From Diphasiastrum complanatum (taxonomy: Eukaryota > Streptophyta > Lycopodiopsida > Lycopodiales > Lycopodiaceae), in NCBI GenBank assembly GCA_029204225.1, contig CM055105.1, positions 9,707,744-9,771,743 of the forward strand: DNA of 64,000 nucleotides, read 5' to 3'. The first letter of the stretch is position 1; each line of letters starts with the position of its first letter. The notes beneath the pieces are model-generated. The model saw only the letters and a list, made by a program, of their open reading frames with translations, was not told the DNA's origin and made no database searches. A program made the position numbers and the translations under genes. This document shows positions 11,644 through 22,250 of the stretch, piece by piece.

Positions 11644-12423
11644 TCACTTCAAATGTCTTCAATGGGTTCATCCTTGTTGGAACCAGGTGAAAGATTGTCC
11701 ATTTCAAACTATTCAATTTGGAAAATGAGGATGGAGTCCATCTTGATCCTTCAAGACGTGATGGACATAGTTCTTGGCCTTGAAGAAGAACCACAAATTC
11801 TTCAAGAGGTTCAAAAGTACAAAAAGAGAGCTAGGATGGCTCTCCACTACATTAAGATGAATGTCTCTAATGAGATATTGAGGGAGATAGGTACTTGTAC
11901 AACAGCCAAAGAAGCTTGGGATTGTCTCAAGACTATCTATGAGGCTAAGAATACCTCTAGGCTTCTCACTCTTAGGAATCAAATCTTTCAAAGTATCCAA
12001 CAGAGTGATGAGAGTGCATCTAGTTATGTTTTGAGAGTAAAAGATATTCATAGAGAACTTGCTTGTATTGGTGATTCCATCAATCAAAATGAGCTAGCTC
12101 AAGTCATTCTCAATGGCTTGAGAAGTGAATTTGATAACCTTGTCCAATCCTATGCCATTAAGGAGGAGCTACCAAGTTTGGAGGCTCTCCAAAGTGTGCT
12201 AATTTCAGAAGAATCAAGACAAGAGTACAAGCTCTTGAGGATGGACAAGCTCTCTCTCACTCATAATGATGGAAAAGCTCTCTTTGCCAAGGATAAGCAC
12301 AAAGGGAGGAGCAAGAACCAACATCAACAATCCTCAAGCAAGGACAAAGTCAAATCCAAATACAAAGATGAGGAGGAAGATGATTCCTCTAATGCTTCAT
12401 CATCCAAGCTCAAGAAGAAGTAG
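11644..12423 (+). pseudogene. Copia gag, copy 1
   Basis: The protein starts MSSMGSSLLEPGERLSISNY with SIWKMRMESIL, the typical start of copia gag (DUF4219/UBN2-type capsid). It continues through LRNQIFQSIQQSDESASSYV and LNGLRSEFDNLV to a basic, charged tail. The N terminus is chosen at the ATG at 11653, which aligns with three sister copies (13917, 16806, 30289). TAG at 12421-12423 falls just before the zinc knuckle, where CFYCGK can be read in the same frame. A deletion then removes the rest of the knuckle and the protease, and integrase follows directly. Gag would form the particle shell; this copy ends before RNA binding. Confidence 0.85.
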
Positions 12424-12428
12424 ATCAA

Positions 12429-13092
12429 GTGCTTTTATTGTGGCAAAACTACAAATCCATGCTCTCTATGATCAAAGAAGCCAAAGCTATTGGCTTGCCA
12501 AAGTCATTCTCCAAGAAGATTAAGCCTTGTGAGGCTTGTGCTATTGCTAACTCTCACAAAAATCCATTTACAAGATCTTCTATCAAAAGCAAGCATCCTT
12601 TGGAGTTAATCCACTCGGATGTGCATTTCTCATCAACTTCAAGCAAGGGAGGAGCCACTTGTTTTGTTACTTTCATTGATGATTTCACAAGATTCACTTG
12701 GATATATCTTCTTGCTTCTAAATCTATGGTGTTTGATCATTTCCTTATTTTCAAAGCTTATATAGAGAAGCAATTATCATTCAAGATTAAAGCTCTTAGA
12801 AGTGATGGAGGTGGTGAATATATCTCCAATAAATTTCATGATTTTTGTGAGCTTGAAGGCATCAAAAGAGAGTTCTCTTGTGCCTACTCTCCATCTCAAA
12901 ATGGAGTGGCCGAGAGAAAGAATAGATCTCTATGTGAATGTGCAAAATCTATGAGAATTGAGACATCTTTGCCCAAAGATTTTTGGGGAGAAGCCATTAA
13001 TTGTGCAAATTATCTTTGCAATAGGCTCCCACATATAGCTCTTGAAGGAAAGTCACCATATGAAATCTTATATTTGAAGAAGCCTAAGGTAT
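12429..13092 (+). pseudogene. Copia integrase fragment joined to gag
   Basis: The frame enters copia pre-integrase sequence at about 12470 and shows the zinc-domain end CEACAIANSHKNPF. The rve core follows, with FIDDFTRFTW (about 12670), RSDGGGEY (about 12795) and NGVAERKNRSLCECAKSM (about 12900). The DDE acidic residues are therefore present and the fragment looks well preserved. It ends at KKPKV where an LTR-end sequence intervenes, so the C-terminal integrase part and RT of this element are lost. Protease, gag knuckle and much of the pre-integrase are deleted on the left. Integrase would insert element cDNA; this copy cannot be expressed as a complete enzyme. Confidence 0.85.
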
Positions 13093-13127
13093 CACAAGTA
13101 CATGTTGTGGACAATCCACACGTGTGA
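13093..13127 (+). repeat. Copia LTR 3'-end fragment inside a pol mosaic
   Basis: The bases from 'atcacaagtacatgttgtgg' to 'cacacgtgtgaaat' match the last ~35 bp of the LTR at 16526-16804. Integrase coding lies on the left and an unrelated RT on the right, so it marks a recombination junction. Confidence 0.65.
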
Positions 13128-13676
13128 AATAGACAAAATCCATATAGTGGATGAGAAAACTGCCTTCTTGCATGCAAAATTAGAGGAGGACTTATTCATG
13201 GATCAACCACTTGGCTTTGTAAGCCAGGAATATCCAGAATATGGATGTCACATAAATAAAAGTATCTATGGTCTAAAACAGACAGCAAGACAATGGTATA
13301 GAAAGAAGGATGAAGCACTACGTTATTTAGGCTTCAAACCTTTATTTGCTGAATCAAATGTCTATATCAAACATGTCAAAGATGAAATTATTGTTCTAGC
13401 TATTTATGTTGACGATACTCTAATTTTCTCAAGAAAAGATGAGTTAATTTCAGATGTCAAAAGAAACATTTCTGAAATATTCGAGATCGTTGATCTAGGA
13501 GAAGCAAGAATCTATCTAGGTTTGCAGATCGAAAGAGACTTTGAAGGTGGTAAGTTATATCTTCACCAACAAAAGTATACTCTGAAAATAATTGAAGATT
13601 TCAACATGCTCAAATGCAAAGGCGTGCATACTCCCATGATATCTGGAACAATACTGAGCAAGGCAGATTGTCCGTA
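13128..13676 (+). pseudogene. Copia reverse transcriptase fragment of another family
   Basis: RT subdomains are readable in order: AFLHAKLEEDLFMDQPLGF, SIYGLKQTARQWY, then the catalytic box AIYVDDTLIFS (about 13395-13430), then DLGEARIYLGLQIER. RT copies element RNA into DNA. The YVDD box is intact, but the N-terminal RT half and all of RNase H are missing. The residues differ markedly from the RTs at 39 kb and 62 kb, so this is a separate copia family. It stops at 13675 just before another copia leader starts. Confidence 0.85.
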
Positions 13677-13696
13677 GACTCTCAAAAAAGAGAAGC

Positions 13697-15169
13697 GACT
13701 TAACACGTGCTAAGAGTGTTTGATCCTAACTTTGCCCATACTCCATCATTTGATGTGAAGTAGATCTAGTTTTGGAGAGATTGAGATAGCTAGTGAGAAT
13801 CATCTCACACTTTGTTGCAAGATCTTGCATAGGAGATGGTAGCACACCATTATTGGACCCTATAGTGAGAGAGAAGCAACATTTTTTGTTCATCACTTTA
13901 TTTATCTCCACTTTACATGAGTTCAATGAGTTCATACTTGTGGCAACCAAGTGAGAGATTGTCAACTTCGAGCTATTCAATATGGAAGTTGAGGATGGAG
14001 TCCATCTTGATACTCCAAGATGTGATGGAAATTGTACTTGGGATTAAGGGGGAGCCTCAAGTCCTTCAAGAAGTACAAAAATACAAGAAGAGAGCTAGGA
14101 CGGCTCTCCATTACATTAAGATGAATGTCTCTAATGAGATATTGAGGAAGATTGGTGATTGTTCTACATCCAAGGAAGCATGGGATTGTCTCATGTCTAT
14201 CTACGAGGTTAAGAACACCTCTAGGCTCCTCACTCTTAGAAATCAAATCTTCCAAAGTAGTCAAAAGAGTGATGAGAGTGCATCTAATTATTTTTTGAGA
14301 GTCAAGGATATTCATACGGAGCTTGCATGTATTGGTGACTCAATCAATCAAGGTGAGCTAGTCCAAGTCATTCTCAATGGCTTGAGAGATGAATATGACA
14401 ACCTTGTCCAATCCTATGCCACTAAGGAGGAGCTACCAAGTTTGGAGGCCCTTCAAAGTGTGCTTATTTCTGAAGAATCAAGACAAGAGTACAAACTCTT
14501 GAGGATGGACAAGCTATCACTCAATCATGATGATGGCAAAGTTCTATTTGCCAAGCACAAAGAGAGGAGTAAGAAGCAACACCATCACTTCTCTAATGAC
14601 AAAGCTAAAGACCAAGATGGAGAGGAGGAGGATACCTCTCATGCTTCTACTTCCTCAAGAAGAAGAAGATCAAGTGCTTTTATTGTGGCAAGAAAGGCCA
14701 TTATGCCACCAATTGCTTCAAGAAGAAGAATCAACTCAATCAAGCCAACATCACCAATGAGAAAGAAGACTATATTGCAAGTGATGGAGAAGGCTCTCTT
14801 ATGGCATCAAGCTTCTCCTCTTCTACCTTCAACAAGGATGACTCATGGTATATTGATAGTGGAGCATCTTCACATATGTGTGGCTCCAAGCACTCTTTTT
14901 CATCTATTATGCCTTATGATGGATTCAAGAAGACCATATACATTGCAAGTAAGCATGAGTGCAATATTGAAAGAGTAGGGATTATTCCCTTGAAGCTTGC
15001 ATCTTCCAAAGATCTATTTCTCAACAATGTTCTTCTTGTCCCAAAGCTTACAAAGAACATCTTAAGTGTTGGACAACTTCTTAATTCTGGTTTTGATGTC
15101 AATTTCAATATTGAAAATTGTGTGATCAAGAAGGATGGTAAGATCCTTGCATATGGATCAATGATTTGA
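13697..15169 (+). pseudogene. Copia gag and protease, copy 2
   Basis: Leader sequence (13697-13916) precedes gag starting MSSMSSYLWQPSERLSTSSY at 13917. The capsid region runs to about 14600. A zinc knuckle, CFYCGKKGHYATNC (14690-14735), is in a different frame from the gag N terminus, so a small indel lies near 14650. The protease follows with WYIDSGASSHMCGS (about 14848-14890) and LTKNILSVGQLLNSGFDV, ending at TGA 15167-15169. The DSGA motif is the aspartic-protease active site that cleaves the polyprotein. The frameshift and the stop inactivate it. Integrase-derived sequence continues downstream. Confidence 0.85.
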
Positions 15170-15182
15170 AGGCATCTACAAA

Positions 15183-16399
15183 TTGGATCCAAGTGAGAGT
15201 GCAAACTCTCTTGATGTTTCTTATTTTTCCAATATTTCAAAGGAGGATGATCACACAAGATGCACATATCTTCTCTCTTCAAGTATTATGGTGTATGATT
15301 ATTCTTTATTATTCAAAGCATATGTTGAGAAGAAATTCTCATTGAAGATCAAAGCTTTGAGGAGTATTGGAGCTCTTGAAGAAATAGCACCATATGAAGT
15401 TTTATTCAAGATGAAGCCTAAGGTTGATCACCTTAGTGAACTTGGTAGTGCTTGCTTTGCACATATTCCCTTGGAAACAAGGAGGAAGGATGATCCAAGT
15501 TCATGGATCATGATTGGATACTCATCCATCAAGGAGGCCTTTAGTGTCTATACACTCTCTATTTCAAAAGTGATTGTGAATAGAGATGTCATATTGCATG
15601 AAGATTCAATCTTGGAAGTGGCCGAGATCAAGGCTTCTCAAGGAGCATCACAAGTTATCTCTTTCCGAGTATTTATGGCTCAGCTTACATGGCAAAGAAG
15701 GGCATCTTTCATGTTGTATCTACTACAACACATTTATATATGCTTCTCTTACTCTGCTTGATATGCTATCTTGCTTCATTGAATTTTTTGGATCTCAAAG
15801 TTCAAGAAAAGCTATACTAGTTTTGTATGATGCTTATGGTATGGACATATTTCTTGTCATTATTGACTTAGATATGTTTCCAATACTTTTTAGCAAGAAA
15901 TTGTATTGTCAAAAGTATGCTCTTGGTTCTAGTAAGAACAAGATTGAGCTAGGTAGTCACTTTTTTGAAAATCATGTTTTCACATGTTTTGAGGCAAATT
16001 GTAAACTCCTCTTGAGATTAAGTGAAGCATCCAAAGTGGACACTCACATCCTTGAGAGAGTAACTAGCCTAGAAAAAGATCAAGATAGTCTTTGATATCA
16101 AGATTAGATCCATCATGGATATAGTTCATTGTATGTGGACTAGTCAAGCTAGAAAGCATAATCTTGATAATCATCATTGTTTCACATCTTATGATCTTGA
16201 TCTCCATGATCCTTATGAGGCTTGGAAGCCTCGGATTTCTCTATTTATGGTGCATCCATCATGCAAGTGGAACTTTCAAAGCAAAGATCATCGTCAAGCA
16301 GGGAGGAAGCCCATGATCATAGTCGCATATTGGTGGAGCACTCTTCAAAGGCATTGGCAAGAGATCTCTACCAAAGAGATTTTATCATGGATATGGTGA
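15183..16399 (+). pseudogene. Integrase remnant followed by an eroded copia-derived ORF
   Basis: The first frame (15183-15761) is copia integrase with an internal deletion: after IKALRS it jumps to APYEVLFKMKPKVDHLSELG, and the C-terminal part CFAHIPLETRRKDDPSS is preserved. The second frame (to 16095) has no recognisable RT. It contains a segment, FEANCKLLLRLSEASKVDTH (about 15990-16050), that recurs twice near 22.3 and 23.0 kb. A third frame ends in ILSWIW and TGA at 16399, matching the end ALSWIW at 23411. This suggests a related group of non-autonomous derivatives that replaced or eroded RT/RNase H. I do not recognise a function for the new segment. Confidence 0.6.
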
Positions 16400-16525
16400 G
16401 GGTGCTACTATGATGGATCCCTTGGCTGATCTTCACTTCTTATGCATACCAAAGGATTCACTCAAAAAGATTTACAAACTTCTCAAGTGATCTAGTACCT
16501 TTCCAAGCTATTTTTTGAAGAGGAG

Positions 16526-16804
16526 TGTGAGAAATTGGCAAAAATCTAGCATGGTATTTTTATGATAGAAGTTTGTAAGTGAATCTCACATGTGTGGAGG
16601 ATGTTCCCACGTGTGGAGAATTGTGAATACTTCCCACACGTGTGAGTGAGAGTTGGAAGTTATTGAATGCATGTAGTAGTGTGTTTTTGCCATAGAATCA
16701 AAGATAGATCTTGAATCTCAATCTAATCTTGATCTTGGTGCATCTACACATCTTAGGAGATCACAAGTACATGTTGTGGACAGTCCATACGTGTGAAATC
16801 AACA
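16526..16804 (+). repeat. Copia LTR (~279 bp) with preceding purine tract
   Basis: A purine tract (gaagaggag, 16517-16525) precedes TGTGAGAAATTGG, and the repeat ends GTGAAATCAACA, giving TG...CA ends. It carries three CACGTG-type palindromes (about 16593-16650). Its end matches the LTR fragment at 29437-29536, which is followed by an initiator-Met primer site. It is the 3' LTR of the element on its left. Directly after it another gag begins with no primer site. Confidence 0.7.
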
Positions 16805-16805
16805 C

Positions 16806-17550
16806 ATGTCATCTTTAGGAGATTTTCTCTTTGAAGCTAGTGAAAGACTAAATACCTTCAACTATTCAGTTTGGAAGGATAGAATAGAATATTTGCTGGT
16901 TCTATATGGTGTAATGGACATAGTATTAGGAATTGAAGTTGAACCTGAAGCTTATAATGAGTCTCAGATATTCAAGAAGAGAGCAAGAATTGCTTTTGAT
17001 ATCATCAAATTGAACATCTCTGATGAGATGTTGAGAGAAATAAGTTCATGTACCTCAGCCAATCAAGCTTGAAAAACTCTTAAGAACTTTTTTGAAGCAA
17101 TTATCACATCAAGACTACTTACTTTTAGAAATCAGATCTTTTGTAGTTTCCAAAGAGTTCATGAAAGTGCTTCAAGTTTTGTAATGAGAGTTAAAGATCT
17201 TCACAGAGAGATAGCATGCATAGGAGATACTCTAGAGAACAGTCAACTTGATCAAATAGTCCTTAATGGACTTAGAGAAGAGTATGCAAATGTTGTGAAA
17301 CTTAAGCTATCAAGGAGGAGCTGCTATCTATGGAGGCTCTATATGATATTCTTATTGCTGAAGAATGTAGACAAAAGAACAAGTTGTCGAAGATCAACAC
17401 ACTTTCAAAGAAGGATGGTAGTTATGGCTGTGAAAAATGCAAAAATAAGCTTGGTAGAGGCCAAAAATCATGTATATAGGATGATTACACACGTGTGGAG
17501 CCTGTTACCACCTGTGAAAATAGTGTTCTTGTCATGTACCATAACATATA
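16806..17550 (+). pseudogene. Copia gag, copy 4 (diverged)
   Basis: The ATG at 16806 opens MSSLGDFLFEASERLNTFNY with SVWKDRIEYLL, a diverged relative of the gags at 11644, 13917 and 30289. The TGA at 17070 interrupts it. It continues with TSRLLTFRNQIFCSF and MRVKDLHREIACIG, then changes frame near 17300, where the helical MEALYDILIAEECRQKNKL segment is in another frame. No knuckle or pol follows: the left LTR of another element starts at 17554. The ATG lies 1 bp after an LTR end, so leader and primer site have been deleted. Confidence 0.75.
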
Positions 17551-17553
17551 GGT

Positions 17554-18261
17554 TGTACATATGATTTAATTCAAGTTCTAGTGGCTAAAAAGGCCAAAAA
17601 CTAGTTTTCTAGACATATGACACATGGCATCAATCTATTGATTTCATGAGCCACATCATTTTCTTAGGTGTAATATCACATGTGTAGAGGACAGCTCACA
17701 TGTGTGGAATAAGCTGAAGTAGGCGAATTTTGACTTCTAGAAGATTTCCAAGTAGATCTCCATATAGAAGGAAAATGGACCAAAAGTGCTCAAAATAGAA
17801 GGTTTTGTCCAAGTGTCAGTTTTGCATGATGAATCATCATATGACAAAGCAGCTTCACACATGTGGGATCAGAGGGATAATCAGTACCACGAGCTCCCAC
17901 TTATTGTATATATAGAGCCACATTTGGCCATAATCAATGTGAGACACCAATCTTGGTTTTGGAAGCAATTTTGAGTGATTCTCTCCATTTGTCTACATTT
18001 GTTTTGATTGTTTTGAGGTTCTATCAATTTGTACTTGATTTTCAGGTTGGAGTCCATACTCAGACAATATTTCACACGTGTGAAACCATAAAGTACACCT
18101 ACCTTCAATTAATGATTGTTCTTGTTAGGATTTTGTGTCTAGAATTGATCTAGATCGATCTTAATCTGAAGTAGATTGATAGATCAAGTAATCTGACAAT
18201 CAATCCCTTTTGAGGATCGGATTAGGATCCACTCTTGGTCCTTTTTTGTACTTTTTCCACA
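17554..18261 (+). repeat. Left LTR of element F
   Basis: This 708 bp repeat pairs with 23527-24220. It has a TATA-like box (tatatatag, about 17916) and CACATGTG/CACACGTGTG palindromes (for example 18072-18083). The small open frames inside it (17786-18153) also exist in the partner LTR and are not treated as genes. Confidence 0.75.
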
Positions 18262-18452
18262 ATGGCAAAGCTCACTTTGCCAAGATTAAGTCAAGAGAGA
18301 GGAGCAAGAACAAATTTTCTCAAGCCTTCACCAAGAACAAATCAAAGGACAAAGCAAAGGACAAAGACAAAGGAGGAGTAGAAGATGATTCAACTCATTC
18401 TATGAGACAAGTGAAGAGTGTGTGCTGGTATAGTAATACTAGTTACATGTGA
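18262..18452 (+). pseudogene. Copia gag tail fragment
   Basis: Right after the LTR, the frame reads GKAHFAKIKSRERSKNKFSQ and then a Lys/Asp-rich stretch. This is the segment just upstream of the zinc knuckle in the gags at 12280 and 14530. The capsid N terminus and knuckle are both missing. From 18460 to 18950 I see no gene. Confidence 0.65.
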
Positions 18453-18949
18453 GAGAGAGTAACTCTCTTGTGGTGGTGCACTATTTGGGATCCAGACAAC
18501 GCTCATGTTTTTGATGTAAAACTTAATCATGATAATAGATGATTTTTTGCCTCTCTTGCTGAATCTACATGATCTGTAAATTCTTTGATGTATTGCTTAC
18601 AATTGTTATAAGTTTAGTTGTTCTATTTTTCATGAAGGCTGAGTTGTTGTACGTTGTTAAAATTTATGCATTTCTATTTATTCTGCATTAATCAATATCA
18701 GAACTACAGTGTCAATTTATAACTTGGAAGAGGTTAGATTATGGGTTGGAGTAGTTTCAACTTAGTAAATCAACTCTATCTAAGTGTATGCATCAGAAAT
18801 CAGACACTACTCAGATTCCATCATGCTGGATAGTCCTCGTAACAATGTCCATAACCTCATTCCCAACAAAATGGAACCTTTTTTTTTTTATTCGGACATT
18901 CAACAATTCTATGATTTTCTCCACATCCAAAGCATCCAAGTGGTGCTCT

Positions 18950-19397
18950 CTTAATTAGTATTGTAATTCCATTGGTCATTATCAATCAAAGATGTTGGTT
19001 CCATCATATTCGCAGAAGTAGGATGTTGGACTAGAGGAGTTGGTAAAGCTAATCATATTGGAAATCCAAGTCTAGGGGCCTTACCATAAGTTCCCTTCCA
19101 GTTTGGTTTATCTTTGTATTGTAACTTAGTATATTTGTGTTGAATAACTCGAGGATTAAATGCGCAAAAGGTTGTATCATGTGCAGTAGAGTTGCTCAAA
19201 TGACAATAAGTATCCGTCACATGTCTTTTCAGTGTTAGACACTCATTTATAGTGTGATTTCTAGCACAGATTGCACACCACACATTTTTTCTGCTAGGAA
19301 ATGTTTTAGCCGTCTTATTACTTTCTTTTCCAACCTTGGCATTCTGATCTTCTAATGCTTTCGCAACTCGTCGAAGGTTGGTTGCAAAGGAACACAA
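18950..19397 (-). pseudogene. Gypsy gag fragment with zinc knuckle
   Basis: On the minus strand a 114-residue frame contains CAICARNHTINEC, a CCHC knuckle. A Cys/His-bearing stretch (CHLSNSTAHDTTFC) and KPNWKGTYGKAP follow, the arrangement typical of gypsy nucleocapsid. After the stop at 19053 coding-like sequence continues to about 18950. The N-terminal capsid is missing. Upstream on the same strand, at 19702-19718, is a degenerate tRNA-Asp-type primer site, so this is the 5' end of an antisense element with most of gag deleted. Confidence 0.75.
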
Positions 19398-19701
19398 AGT
19401 TATCGGTGAATTTTGTCTCTTTTGTCACCAAAATAACAAAAATAAAGGATATTTATTGATTTCTTAGAATTTTTCAGATCCAAATGGATCTTTAGGAATG
19501 GTGATTTGTCTGGCTTCTCCTACTAAACAATCAAAATTGATTTCAAACAAAAAAATCCACACAAATCAAGCAAAATATCTCCCAAATTAACTCTAAAATG
19601 CAATTTTAACACTATTATGCCAAGACAAGATGCCTAAATGCAAACTAACATCCAAGCATGGATCAGAAACATGCTAAAAAAAATGAAAAATTGGCATAGC
19701 T

Positions 19702-19718
19702 TCTCGGCAATGGTGCCA
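19702..19718 (-). other. Degenerate tRNA-Asp-type primer-binding site
   Basis: The + strand tctcggcaatggtgcca is a mutated version of the tRNA-Asp 3' end seen at 1364 and 27231. It lies between an antisense gypsy gag and an LTR-like stretch starting tgtagcag at 19723. Confidence 0.5.
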
Positions 19719-19722
19719 AAAT

Positions 19723-19925
19723 TGTAGCAGATATTTCTTATCCACCTTTAAACCTAGATCCAAGCTCTATCAAGCATCAAGAGATGAAGGGGGTTGTTTT
19801 CATGCAGAGATTCATTCCCATGAGAGCAATAACATAGTTCATAATCAAACACATGCTTATGATCCACATCTAACAGTATTCATTAACACTACTAATCAAT
19901 TAACACTACTGCATCAAAAAATGAA
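19723..19925 (-). repeat. Truncated gypsy LTR
   Basis: The stretch starts TGTAG like the LTRs at 1383 and 27250 and shares the 'aacactact' short repeats. It is cut after about 200 bp by copia sequence. Confidence 0.4.
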
Positions 19926-19929
19926 GATC

Positions 19930-20285
19930 AGCTCTGGCATAGGAGAATGTATCATCTGAACATGCGGAGCTTGTATGACATGAGCAGAAAGGACATTGTC
20001 ACAGGTCTCAAGATTTCAAGGCCCGAAACTGAGTTTTGCAAAGCCTGTCAGAAAGGCAAGCAACATCGAAATCCATTCACGCATGAGGGAAGAAGAGCCA
20101 AGGAAGTTCTTAAGCTTGTCCACTTTGATGTCTGTGGACCGATGAAGACGGATTTGCTCTTAGGTTCGAGATACTTTCTGACGTTCATAGATGATTACAG
20201 CCGGATGACCACGATCTACTACTTAAAGAAGTAATTTGAAGTGTTTGATTCCTTCAAGAAGTTCGTGGCATTTGTAGAGTGACAC
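19930..20285 (+). pseudogene. Copia pre-integrase/integrase N-terminal fragment
   Basis: The frame reads LWHRRMYHLNMRSLYDM and then CKACQKGKQHRNPF, the HHCC zinc domain that precedes copia integrase. It continues with HFDVCGPMKTDLLLGSRYFL and FIDDYSRMTTIYYLKK, which contains the first catalytic Asp residues. A TAA at 20232 interrupts it and the rest of the core is missing. It differs clearly from the other integrases in the window, so it is yet another copia family. Confidence 0.8.
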
Positions 20286-20575
20286 ACCTTGAAAAAGATA
20301 CAAGGCCTAATAGTCAAGTTAGAGAATAAAAAGGTCTCCCCCCAAAATTCGAATTTCAAATAATAAGGGAGAGGGAGATTGGCCAGTAGGATTTGAGGCC
20401 AAAGCCCTAAAATCTACTATATATAGTGGTGAATTCAAGTCATTTTGTACATTTCACTTCATTTCAATACAAGCAGGTTGAGCCTCTTAGTGAATAAATA
20501 TGGAATGTCTTTGCTCTTCTTCTTTGCTCCTCCATCTCTCATGTTTTCTTTGGATTTGCTAATTGATGATATACT
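20286..20575 (+). promoter_or_regulatory. TATA-containing promoter-like stretch
   Basis: No coding sequence is seen. 'ctactatatatagtgg' (about 20410-20425) is a good TATA box, and a pyrimidine-rich leader follows. It may be LTR U3/R sequence for the eroded ORF starting at 21507, but no repeat partner was found. Confidence 0.35.
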
Positions 20576-20711
<136 letters not shown>

Positions 20712-20719
20712 AGTAAGAC

Positions 20720-21506
20720 ATTTTGTGTTGTTATTGGTGAAGAATTTGTCTTCTCCTATGTGATCAAATCTTTCCAAGTGGCACTAGCTCTTTGAAGCAC
20801 AATATCTTAGTGAGAAAAATCACAACTTTTGATTTTGAATTTCATTCCAAGTCTTAAAAGGTAGAGTAATTGGTGGAATCCAATAGGAGTGATTAAATTC
20901 AATTTGTTGAGCAAAAATTGACATAGTATGTATGAAACTCAAATTAGTTCTATTCAACTTTATTTGTGAGAGTGTGAGGGTCGATTTGTGATCCCATTGG
21001 ATGACTAGAATGAGGAGGAGTCCATATTTGAGTACTCATGCATGGTTGAGATCTTTGTGAATCTCTAGTTGTCTAAATTTTTAAGCTTTGTGAAAAATTG
21101 GTGGTATAGTTTGTTTTCAAATCAAATCAAATTCATTCTAAATCTCAAGAGTGAGATTATTTGGGTCAAGAGTGAGTCCAAAAGAAGTGATTTAGTTTGA
21201 TTTTCATGTGTTTGAAACAAAACCCATCTTTTGTTCAAGAATCTCAAGTATTGAGAGAACTAGTCAAGTGAAAAGGAAAATCTAGGTGTCAAATATTCTC
21301 ACATCCATTTAAACTTTCAAAAGAAAGAGTCATTGGTATTTGATGAGTCCAATAGGAGATTGGATCTGATTTTTTTAGTGATTTGATTCAAAGATTGCGT
21401 GCTTTTGTCTTAGTGATCAAAGCAAAGTTTCCAAGTGACTAGTCATTAGTGTGAAGATTGATTCTTAGGTTTGTGAGCTAGATCTTTTGTAAATCATTCT
21501 AGATTA
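20720..21506 (+). other. Gene-less leader upstream of the eroded ORF
   Basis: This is AT-rich DNA without a coding signature, with many 'gtgagt/agtgatt' phrases. It is plausibly the untranslated leader of the element whose frame starts near 21507. Confidence 0.4.
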
Positions 21507-22250
21507 TTGAAGATGTTCAAATCTAGTCTATTGAAAGTCACAAATTACATTTGTAGAATCATATCACAGGTTTTTATTCACATGGCATCAATAGGTGGCA
21601 TCTTATTGAAGGAAAGAAAGGATCCTAAGTGCAACCTTTGTGGCAAGGGAGGATATATTTTCTCAAGATGCTACAAAAAGAAGACCAATCCATCCAAGGA
21701 GAACCAAAGCAAGGGGGCCGAGGTGAAGGATGGAGCTTCAAGTTTGAAATGCAAATACAAGAAGGACAAGTCCAAGGGAAGGTGTTTCCTTTGTGGAAAC
21801 ATGAATGAGGCTTGGAGTCTCACAAGGACTTACAAGATTTGTCTTCAAGAGTCCATCACAACACATGTCAAATCTTTTGAGATTTTTCATTTGGAAGTGC
21901 ATTCTTTGGTTCAAGATGCAAAGATAGATGTCACTTTCATAAAAGGAACTTGGATTTATTTCATGTCCTTGGAGAGTAGTTTGCTTGGAACTTTAGATAA
22001 GTTCAAACTTATTGTTATTATCCAAGAGAAATCAATCAAGAATAAGGAGCAATCTCAAAATGAAAATAGTTTCATTTATGCTATCATGTCAACTTATGAA
22101 GAACCATTTTGCTTTGAAGAGATTTTTGTATCTCAAAGGTGGATTAAGGCAATACTAGTTGAGCGTGATGCCTTAAAAAATAGCAAACTATGTTTTCCTT
22201 GTAAGCTTACTATCAGTTATGAAGTCAAAAAAATGGAAATCTCTTCATAA
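21507..22250 (+). pseudogene. Eroded copia ORF with mutated zinc knuckles, part 1
   Basis: The 247-residue frame has MASIGGILLKE (21582), like a copia gag start, followed at once by CNLCGKGGYIFSRC. This is a CCHC knuckle in which the His position is Tyr. A second pair, CFLCG, lies at 21785 without its His and last Cys. The C-terminal part has EEPFCFEEIFVSQRWIKAIL. It resembles the copia linker before RT (pattern EP..FEEA..S..W..AM..E.DAL). Protease and integrase are not recognisable. The frame is long for random DNA, yet the functional motifs are lost. It may be a non-autonomous derivative rather than simple decay. Confidence 0.5.
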
